Assembly (NCBI GenBank): GCA_023430285.1
Contig: JAEZAV010000072.1
Location: forward strand, 1 to 8,740
Length of the DNA stretch: 8,740 nt
Direction: 5' to 3'
Source of the DNA: Methanobacteriota archaeon
GTDB lineage: Archaea > Methanobacteriota > Methanobacteria > Methanobacteriales > Methanobacteriaceae
Shown: positions 1-4,750 of the stretch, piece after piece
Layout: each line of letters starts with the position of its first letter
Numbering within the stretch: position 1 is the first letter of the stretch
Notes under the pieces: generated by a model
Database searches by the model: none
What the model saw: only the letters and a program-made list of their open reading frames with translations
What the model was told of the DNA's origin: nothing
Position numbers and translations under genes: made by a program

Positions 1-544
1 ATGAAAATGCTGTGGTGGCAATAGGGATGGCTGATCTGACCATGTCCGGATAGGAAACACACCACTGTAAGACCTGCATTCCACCCATTGATCCGCCTAT
101 TACAGCGAACAATTGTTTTATGCCCATGGAATTTACTAGTTTTTTCTGGGCATTTACCATGTCCTTAATAGTTATTATGGGAAAATCCAGCCCGTATGGT
201 TTGTTGGTTTCTGGATTGATTGAAGATGGTCCAGTTGAACCTTTACACCCTCCTATGACATTGGAGCAGATGATGAAATATTTTTCAGTGTCCAAACATT
301 TGCCTGGACCTATTATAACATCCCACCAGCCTGGTTTTTTATCTCCCTCGTACCAACCTGCAACATGCGCATCTCCTGTAAGTGCATGACAAACCAGTAT
401 GGCATTACTCTTCTCTTTATTGAGCTTACCGTAGGTTTCATATGCGACTTGCACATTCTTTAGTTTTTCACCGCTTTCAAGGATCAAATCATCGGATATG
501 GAATGATACTTGGTTTCTACAATTCCGATGGATTCGTTTTTCAT
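1..544 (-). CDS. metX: Homoserine O-acetyltransferase MetX, N-terminal 181 residues (cut by window start)
   Basis: This is an alpha/beta-hydrolase-fold enzyme that transfers acetyl from acetyl-CoA to homoserine, making O-acetylhomoserine for methionine synthesis in the cytosol. The reading frame is open from ATG at 544 to the window edge, so about half of the usual protein is visible. Seen: an N-terminal strand region with VAYETYGKLN (residues 33-42), the oxyanion-side HALTGDAHVAG (53-63), NVIGGCKGSTGPSS (95-108) and the nucleophile elbow GGSMGG with Ser152. These are typical of the MetX family. The catalytic Asp and His lie outside the window. The start is supported by AGGAGA at 551-556, six bases upstream of the ATG. 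It lies 140 bp downstream of metY on the same strand, and MetX makes the substrate of MetY, so co-expression is likely. A succinyl-specific relative cannot be excluded from sequence alone. Confidence 0.95.
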   Translation of the reverse strand, partial: MKNESIGIVETKYHSISDDLILESGEKLKNVQVAYETYGKLNKEKSNAILVCHALTGDAHVAGWYEGDKKPGWWDVIIGPGKCLDTEKYFIICSNVIGGCKGSTGPSSINPETNKPYGLDFPIITIKDMVNAQKKLVNSMGIKQLFAVIGGSMGGMQVLQWCVSYPDMVRSAIPIATTAFS

Positions 545-566
545 ATTTCCTCTCCTAAATATTTCA

Positions 567-589
567 TCCGGGATATTTCTTATTCCGGA
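567..589 (-). other. Small hairpin in the metY-metX spacer
   Basis: TCCGG and CCGGA arms, extended by ATA/TAT across one mismatched pair, enclose a 5-nt loop. The hairpin sits 10 nt upstream of the metX ribosome-binding site. It could influence processing or translation between metY and metX, but the stem is short and no U-run follows it. Function is unproven. Confidence 0.3.
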
Positions 590-623
590 CTACAACTAAA
601 TCTTCTTTCCTTTGAATAGTACT

Positions 624-645
624 GTGCAAAATACATGCTTTACAC
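624..645 (-). promoter_or_regulatory. metX: Possible metX promoter element with imperfect inverted repeat
   Basis: On the minus strand an A/T-rich TATA-like stretch, AATAAATATAG (about 647-657), is followed directly by GTGTAAA and TTTGCAC arms (6 of 7 positions complementary, 8-nt spacer). This is where a second, metX-specific promoter with an operator could lie. The TAACAATTGTTA palindrome seen at other promoters here is absent. Low confidence. Confidence 0.2.
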
Positions 646-684
646 CTATATTTATTTTGTCGATGGCTATATTTGTTTTTTTGA

Positions 685-2007
685 TTATATCTTGGACAGT
701 GCCTGATCAATATCTGCTATGATATCTTCAACATCTTCGAGACCAATAGATAGTCTTACAAAGTCCTCAGTAACCCCTGTGGTTTCTTGTTCTTCCCTTG
801 TTAACTGTTGGTGTGTTGTTGATGCAGGGTGTATAACTAGGCTCTTTGAGTCACCTATGTTTGCAAGGTGGGAGAATAATTCAACATTTTCTATGAATTT
901 TTTACCTGCTTCTAATCCACCTTCAATTCCAAACCCTATTAATCCACCGTATCCACCTTTAAGGTATTTACTGGCTACTTCATGTCTTGGATCATCTTCG
1001 AGTCCAGGGTAATTTATCCATGATACTTTAGGATGATTTTTTAGATGCTCTGCTACTTTAAGAGCGTTTTCTGCATGTTTTAATACCCTCAATTCGAGTG
1101 TTTCAAGTCCCTGTAAGAACTGGAATGCATTGAATGGACTGAGTGCTGGTCCTAAATCCCTTAAAAGTACGACCCTTGCCCTTATTGTGAATGCTATGTT
1201 TCCTGCTCCAGGGAAGTCTCCGAAGGTTTCCCAATATTTGAGTCCGTGGTAACTTGGATCTGGATCTGTGAATTGTGGGAATTTACCATTACCCCAGTTG
1301 AATTTACCAGAGTCAACTATTACTCCGCCTATGGATGTTCCGTGACCTCCGATGTATTTGGTGGCTGAGATTACTGTGATATCTGCTCCGTAATCAATAG
1401 GTCTTAGTAATCCTACGGTGGCTGTGTTGTCTACAATGAGCGGTATGTCATTATCGTGTGCGATTTTTGCAAGTTTTTCAAAGTCAGGTACATCTAATTT
1501 AGGGTTTCCTAATGATTCTACATAGATAGCCCTGGTTTTTTCGTCAATTGCTGCTTCAAATTCTTCTGGTTTTTCTGAGTTTACAAATTTAACAGTTCTT
1601 CCGAGTCGTGGTAGGGTGTAGTTGAATAATTCGTAGGCTCCACCGTAGAGGTTGTCACCAGATACTATGTTTTCTCCAAGCTCTGAGACGTTTAGCACTG
1701 CTAAGAAGATTGCGCTCATTCCACTTGCTACTCCGAGTGCTGTTGCTCCACCTTCCACTGCTGCGACTCTTTTTTCAAAGACGTCTGTGGTTGGATTCAT
1801 GATCCTGGTGTAAATGTTTCCAAATTCTCTGAGTCCGAAAAGATTTGCTGCATGTTCTGTATCATTAAATACGTAGGATGATGTGAGGTATATTGGTACT
1901 GCTCTTGATCCTGTTGCAGAATCAGGTTCTTCCTGTCCTACATGTAACCCTATCGTGCTTAATCCTGGCCCTTGCCATTCTTCATTATTTTTTTCTTGTT
2001 CTGACAT
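685..2007 (-). CDS. metY: O-acetylhomoserine sulfhydrylase (O-acetylhomoserine aminocarboxypropyltransferase) MetY
   Basis: This PLP enzyme of the Cys/Met-metabolism family (fold type I) condenses O-acetylhomoserine with sulfide to give homocysteine, the direct sulfhydrylation route to methionine. The 440 residues are full length for the MetY group. Visible motifs in order: YTRIMNPT (66-73, PLP phosphate and substrate contacts from the partner subunit), ALGVASGMSAI (90-100), VDNT (192-195), SATKYIGGHGT (214-224) with the Schiff-base Lys217, HPASTTHQQ (393-401) and RLSIGLE (418-424) with the carboxylate-binding Arg418. An AGGGAGA ribosome-binding site at 2017-2023 supports the ATG at 2007. The long insert around 233-270 is the feature that separates MetY from shorter cystathionine gamma-synthases and lyases. 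It is followed by metX and is divergent from an FMN-binding protein. Its upstream region carries one TAACAATTGTTA palindrome, suggesting control with the other sulfur genes here. Confidence 0.96.
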   Translation of the reverse strand: MSEQEKNNEEWQGPGLSTIGLHVGQEEPDSATGSRAVPIYLTSSYVFNDTEHAANLFGLREFGNIYTRIMNPTTDVFEKRVAAVEGGATALGVASGMSAIFLAVLNVSELGENIVSGDNLYGGAYELFNYTLPRLGRTVKFVNSEKPEEFEAAIDEKTRAIYVESLGNPKLDVPDFEKLAKIAHDNDIPLIVDNTATVGLLRPIDYGADITVISATKYIGGHGTSIGGVIVDSGKFNWGNGKFPQFTDPDPSYHGLKYWETFGDFPGAGNIAFTIRARVVLLRDLGPALSPFNAFQFLQGLETLELRVLKHAENALKVAEHLKNHPKVSWINYPGLEDDPRHEVASKYLKGGYGGLIGFGIEGGLEAGKKFIENVELFSHLANIGDSKSLVIHPASTTHQQLTREEQETTGVTEDFVRLSIGLEDVEDIIADIDQALSKI

Positions 2008-2155
2008 TTTTTTATTTCTCCCTAAATCTTAATAAATCTATTTTAACCCAAGATCAAATATTTAATGCCCCTAAATATTTTTTTCCAGGGTTTATTCATA
2101 TTTTCATAGGTTTTATCATCTACAATTTTTGTGTTGATTTCCCAAACTGAAAATA

Positions 2156-2167
2156 TAACAATTGTTA
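2156..2167. promoter_or_regulatory. Palindromic operator, copy 1 (metY side)
   Basis: TAACAATTGTTA, extending to a 14-bp perfect palindrome with flanking A/T (2155-2168). For leftward metY transcription a TATA-like TTTTAAATA lies on the minus strand at 2179-2187. A start about 25 nt downstream of it would fall inside this palindrome, a position fit for repression. The implied metY leader is about 150 nt. The identical 12-mer occurs four more times before other genes in this window. Operator function is inferred. Confidence 0.7.
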
Positions 2168-2175
2168 TTTTTTTA

Positions 2176-2200
2176 TCCTATTTAAAAGTTTCCTATTTAA
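2176..2200. repeat. Direct repeat TCCTATTTAA x2 in the divergent spacer
   Basis: TCCTATTTAA occurs at 2176-2185 and again at 2191-2200, a 15-bp offset; a shorter CTATTTAA recurs at 2252-2259. On the minus strand the first copy overlaps the proposed metY TATA element. The repeats may be activator sites or duplicated promoter cores, or merely A/T-rich coincidence. Confidence 0.3.
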
Positions 2201-2272
2201 CACCGTTATCAAGTCTTGTTAATCCAAATATAAATTCAAAGCTCATGGTTTCTATTTAAACCAATCATAACA

Positions 2273-2294
2273 TTTATATTGTTAACAATTGTTA
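2273..2294 (+). promoter_or_regulatory. Promoter of the FMN-binding protein gene with operator copy 2
   Basis: A good archaeal TATA box, TTTATATT (2273-2280), is followed three bases later by TAACAATTGTTA (2283-2294). Transcription should start near 2300, giving a leader of only about 10-15 nt. The palindrome would thus lie between TATA box and start site, where a bound protein would block the polymerase or TFB. Operator role is inferred from repetition of the same 12-mer at other promoters. Confidence 0.7.
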
Positions 2295-2312
2295 TTTATG
2301 TTTGGTGATTAA

Positions 2313-2708
2313 ATGTCAATGACTAATGAAATGATGGATGCAATAGAAAAGGATCTTGTATTTCTAGCAACTGCCACAGAAGATGGAATACCAAACGTGG
2401 TTCCTATTGGATTTGCAAGACCTTTAGATGAAAATACAATATTAATAGCTGATAATTACATGAACAAGTCCCGAAAGAATCTTGAAAAAAATCCATGGAT
2501 ATCCTTGGTAACCAAAGATTCTCAAAAAAATCCATTCCAATTCAAGGGGAAGGTAGAAATATTCGAATCAGGTAAGTACTTCGACACTGTTACAGAATGG
2601 GGACAAAATGCAATGACCAAACTAACACCCAAAGCAGCTATTCTCATGAAAGTTGAAGAAATATACTCAATACAGCCTGGACCAGAAGCAGGTAAGAAAA
2701 TAGAATGA
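2313..2708 (+). CDS. Pyridoxamine 5'-phosphate oxidase-related FMN-binding protein
   Basis: This 131-residue protein matches the small FMN-binding split-barrel type. Seen: a helix then beta strand LVFLATATEDGIPNVVPIGF (15-34), ILIADNYMNKSRKNLEKNP (43-61), where Lys52/Ser53/Arg54 match the usual flavin-phosphate contact segment, KGKVEIFE (78-85), and a C-terminal MKVEEIYSIQPGPEAG (112-127). There are no membrane segments or metal motifs. Relatives bind FMN or F420 and reduce small molecules or flavin; true PNP oxidase activity is not implied, and the substrate is unknown. The ATG at 2313 is chosen because GGTGAT (2304-2309) precedes it; a second Met at codon 3 is a weaker choice. It is divergent from metY and each side of the spacer carries an identical palindrome, so expression probably responds to the same sulfur signal. 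Confidence 0.85.
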   Translation: MSMTNEMMDAIEKDLVFLATATEDGIPNVVPIGFARPLDENTILIADNYMNKSRKNLEKNPWISLVTKDSQKNPFQFKGKVEIFESGKYFDTVTEWGQNAMTKLTPKAAILMKVEEIYSIQPGPEAGKKIE

Positions 2709-2724
2709 AGTGGAAACACTTCAT
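2705..2724 (+). terminator. GAAA-loop hairpin overlapping the stop codon
   Basis: ATGAAGTG pairs perfectly with CACTTCAT around a GAAA (GNRA) tetraloop. The stem includes the UGA stop at 2706-2708 of the FMN-binding protein gene. It is followed by an A/U-rich tract but no pure U-run, so it may stabilise the mRNA 3' end or pause polymerase rather than act as a classical terminator. Confidence 0.45.
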
Positions 2725-2846
2725 ATATATTATCTTAAGCAAACTATAGTAAAAAATTGGCCACCATAAAAAACCAACATAAGCCAAACCTTATACAAAG
2801 TGTTATTAATTATCAGCATCAAAATAACAACTGGTAGGGTAAACTA

Positions 2847-2864
2847 TTTATATAACAATTGTTA
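2847..2864 (+). promoter_or_regulatory. tRNA-Cys promoter with operator copy 3
   Basis: A strong archaeal TATA box, TTTATATA (2847-2854), overlaps by two bases the palindrome TAACAATTGTTA (2853-2864). A TGC start-like motif at 2878-2880 lies at the expected distance, implying a pre-tRNA leader of about 38 nt. A protein bound to the palindrome would compete with TBP/TFB. An operator on a tRNA promoter is unusual and points to regulated tRNA-Cys supply. Confidence 0.7.
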
Positions 2865-2884
2865 ATTTAGTTAATGTTGCTTTG

Positions 2885-2913
2885 TAAATCAAAATTGCAA
2901 TGCAAATGATTTA
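2885..2913 (+). other. Hairpin in the tRNA-Cys 5' leader
   Basis: TAAATCA (2885-2891) and TGATTTA (2907-2913) are perfectly complementary and flank an inner TTG...CAA stem (within TTGCAATGCAA). The structure lies between the proposed transcription start and the mature tRNA 5' end, three bases upstream of G1. It may guide RNase P processing, or be chance in A/T-rich DNA. Confidence 0.35.
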
Positions 2914-2916
2914 TTT

Positions 2917-2987
2917 GCCGAGATGACCGAGCGGCTAGGTGCGTGGCTGCAAACCACGTCACTTGGGTTCAAATCCCAATCTCGGCC
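2917..2987 (+). tRNA. tRNA-Cys (anticodon GCA), A37, C73
   Basis: The cloverleaf folds cleanly. The acceptor GCCGAGA (2917-2923) pairs with TCTCGGC (2980-2986). The D arm has three pairs, ACC with GGT. The anticodon stem CGTGG (2942-2946) pairs with CCACG (2954-2958) around loop CTGCAAA, with anticodon GCA at 2949-2951. The T arm TTGGG (2963-2967) pairs with CCCAA (2975-2979) around TTCAAAT. No CCA is encoded and I see no intron. Two odd points: position 37 is A, whereas methanogen tRNA-Cys used by SepRS (for example that of M. jannaschii) has G37; and the discriminator read from the sequence is C, not the usual U73 of tRNA-Cys. It lies about 200 bp before cysS, its probable cognate synthetase gene. 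Confidence 0.96.
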
Positions 2988-2991
2988 TATC

Positions 2992-2997
2992 TTTTTT
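2992..2997 (+). terminator. Oligo-T terminator after tRNA-Cys
   Basis: A run of six T begins four bases after the last tRNA base, within CTTTTTTATT. Archaeal RNA polymerase stops at such oligo-T tracts, so tRNA-Cys is probably transcribed separately from cysS, though read-through is possible. Confidence 0.55.
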
Positions 2998-3126
2998 ATT
3001 GAAGTGGATTGATAAATTTTTTAGGCACATCATCGTGAAGTTGTTTTCAGAAAAATAACGAGGCCTACAAAGAAACATGAAAAAAAATATTATGTCCATT
3101 TGATCATACAGATAAATCACTCAATC

Positions 3127-3134
3127 TATATAAT
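3127..3134 (+). promoter_or_regulatory. cysS: Probable cysS TATA box
   Basis: TATATAAT lies 60 bp before the cysS ATG, predicting a start near 3155 and a leader of about 40 nt. Just downstream TAATCATAAA is directly repeated at 3141-3150 and 3152-3161. There is no TAACAATTGTTA copy here, unlike the tRNA-Cys promoter 280 bp upstream. The rest of the tRNA-cysS spacer shows no gene. Confidence 0.45.
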
Positions 3135-3193
3135 TCTTAATAATCATAAAATAATCATAAATTTTAATCAAATTATTTTGGACAGTGAAAACC

Positions 3194-4597
3194 ATGATAA
3201 AGTTGTACAACACCATGACCCGCAGGAAAGAAATTTTCGAACCTATAGAAGGAAACAGGGTAAAACTTTTTGTTTGTGGTCCAACAGTTTACGATTATTC
3301 CCATATTGGTCATGCCAGAACCTACATCTCCTTCGATGTTATTGTCCGTTATATGAAGTACAGTGGATATTCAGTGTTCTATGTACAAAACATCACAGAT
3401 CTTGATGATAAAATTTTAAAAAGAGCTGATGAACTGGAAACATCCCCTCTTGAACTAGCAAGAAGATACGAAGAGAAGTACCTTCGAGACATGGATCTAC
3501 TGGGTGTAGAGCATGTTAACCTATATGCAAGGGCCACAGAGCACATTCCAGAAATAATAAGACAAATTGGAGTGCTTGTTGACAAGGGATATGCATATGA
3601 AACAGATAAAGGAGTTTACTTCGACGAATCTAAATTTGAAGACTTTGGAAAACTGAGCAACAGAAATATCGAGGATCTAAATGTCCATAGAATTGGTCCT
3701 GACAGCTCAAAACGAAATCCTGGAGACTTCGCACTTTGGAAAAAACGAGAAAGGATCTCAGAAGAGCAGGAAATGATATGGGATTCACCATGGGGCGCTG
3801 GTAGGCCAGGATGGCATATAGAAGACACAGCCATAACAGAAACCTACTTCGGACCACAGTACGATATACATGGCGGTGGATTGGACCTTATTTTCCCACA
3901 TCATGAGGCAGAAATTGCCCAGATGGAAGCATCCTCTGGTAAAAAGCCAATGGTTCGTTACTGGATGCATACAGGATTTTTAAATGTAAAGGGCGAAAAG
4001 ATGTCCAAATCACTTGGAAACTTCATAACCATCAATGAATTATTGGAAGAATATTCCCCAGAAGTGTTCAGATTTTTCGTGCTTTCAACCCACTACCGAA
4101 GCCCAATAGATTTCAGTAGTGAAATTCTTCACCAGTCAAGCCAGGGTCTCAACAGAATTTACAAATTAATTGAAAAAATCAACTGCGAACTAGACAGTGA
4201 CACAAGCATATCACTTGATAACGATTCTGATTACATACAAAAGCTTGCAGCCGTCAGAGAAGAATTTTTCGAAGCCATGGATAATGATTTTAACACACCT
4301 GCAGCAATTTCAACCATATTTGATCTCATAAGGGATGTTAATCGTGACATCCAAGAATCCAACATCTCAAAGAATTCACTCACCAAACTCAAAGCAATCA
4401 TAATAGAATTTGGTTATGTTTTAGGATTAGACTTCTCAATAGAACCCGAAAATCAAGAAAATCTTGAGGTCGAACTACTTGACCTTTTGAAGTACGTCAG
4501 AGAAAAATTGCGTCAAAATAAGAATTGGGAGCTTTCAGACCAAATAAGAGACAAGTTAAATGATTTGAACATCACCCTTGAAGATAAAAAGGTCTGA
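3194..4597 (+). CDS. cysS: Cysteinyl-tRNA synthetase CysRS
   Basis: This class I aminoacyl-tRNA synthetase joins cysteine to tRNA-Cys. From ATG 3194 it has 467 residues, normal for the family. Seen: FVCGPTVYDYSHIGH (26-40) with zinc ligand Cys28 and the HIGH signature (37-40), GGGLDLIFPHHEAEIAQME (227-245) with zinc-site residues His236 and Glu240, KMSKS (269-273), and a helical C-terminal tRNA-binding region. GWHIEDTA (206-213) has Asp211 where E. coli CysRS has zinc ligand Cys209. I prefer ATG 3194 over GTG 3185 because that GTGA looks like the ribosome-binding site; the oxidoreductase gene at 4751 has the same AGTGAAAACCATGATA start context. Several relatives, including Methanothermobacter, lack cysS and use SepRS/SepCysS, so this gene was either retained or acquired. 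The neighbouring tRNA-Cys is the likely partner. Confidence 0.97.
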   Translation: MIKLYNTMTRRKEIFEPIEGNRVKLFVCGPTVYDYSHIGHARTYISFDVIVRYMKYSGYSVFYVQNITDLDDKILKRADELETSPLELARRYEEKYLRDMDLLGVEHVNLYARATEHIPEIIRQIGVLVDKGYAYETDKGVYFDESKFEDFGKLSNRNIEDLNVHRIGPDSSKRNPGDFALWKKRERISEEQEMIWDSPWGAGRPGWHIEDTAITETYFGPQYDIHGGGLDLIFPHHEAEIAQMEASSGKKPMVRYWMHTGFLNVKGEKMSKSLGNFITINELLEEYSPEVFRFFVLSTHYRSPIDFSSEILHQSSQGLNRIYKLIEKINCELDSDTSISLDNDSDYIQKLAAVREEFFEAMDNDFNTPAAISTIFDLIRDVNRDIQESNISKNSLTKLKAIIIEFGYVLGLDFSIEPENQENLEVELLDLLKYVREKLRQNKNWELSDQIRDKLNDLNITLEDKKV

Positions 4598-4623
4598 TTT
4601 TTATATTATTTTTTTAATTTTTG
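4598..4623 (+). terminator. T-rich cysS terminator
   Basis: Directly after the stop codon comes ATTTTTATATTATTTTTTT and another T-run, with no obvious hairpin. This is a typical archaeal multi-oligo-T gene end. Confidence 0.55.
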
Positions 4624-4654
4624 CATAGATCAAAATATTTATTAGCCATGCCGT

Positions 4655-4666
4655 TAACAATTGTTA
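4655..4666. promoter_or_regulatory. Palindromic operator, copy 4 (upstream of tandem pair)
   Basis: TAACAATTGTTA with the same flanks as copy 2 (GT before and TTT after: GTTAACAATTGTTATTT). It lies just before the TATA-like TTTAAATA (4667-4674) of the oxidoreductase gene. Operator function is inferred. Confidence 0.7.
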
Positions 4667-4674
4667 TTTAAATA
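4667..4674 (+). promoter_or_regulatory. Probable TATA box of the GMC-type oxidoreductase gene
   Basis: TTTAAATA lies exactly between two identical palindromes. A start about 25 nt downstream (around 4697) would give a leader of about 55 nt. An alternative TATA-like AATATTTATTA at 4634-4644 would place the start near copy 4. Confidence 0.45.
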
Positions 4675-4678
4675 AGCT

Positions 4679-4690
4679 TAACAATTGTTA
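4679..4690. promoter_or_regulatory. Palindromic operator, copy 5 (downstream of tandem pair)
   Basis: A second TAACAATTGTTA, with centre-to-centre distance of 24 bp from copy 4, lying between the TATA-like element and the expected start site. Two sites bracketing a TATA box suggest the tightest control in this window. Confidence 0.7.
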
Positions 4691-4750
4691 TGATGGTGGA
4701 CGAATATAAGGCTGTAAATACCGTTTTAAAAAAATTGTGAAGTGAAAACC

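Noticed and set aside
108..117. AACAATTGTT core inside metX
   Set aside because: It lies within coding sequence (Gln-Leu-Phe codons) and lacks the flanking T and A of the five intergenic copies; probably chance.
120..389. 89-residue rightward frame antisense to metX
   Set aside because: It overlaps the well-supported metX frame, and its translation shows no recognisable domain.
1893..2150. 85-residue rightward hydrophobic frame near the metY start
   Set aside because: It is antisense to the metY N-terminus and spacer; the hydrophobic character comes from T-rich sequence and there is no ribosome-binding site.
2199..2207. AAC-ACC-GTT, a possible degenerate operator in the metY spacer
   Set aside because: The half-site spacing is 3 rather than 4 bases and the centre differs; no repeat elsewhere.
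3141..3161. Short direct repeat TAATCATAAA x2 taken as a possible repeat array
   Set aside because: Only two copies in very A/T-rich DNA with no spacer pattern; not a CRISPR array and not strong enough for a separate finding.
3100..3405. 101-residue frame overlapping the start of cysS
   Set aside because: Its second half is an out-of-frame reading of the conserved CysRS N-terminus; no domain or ribosome-binding site.
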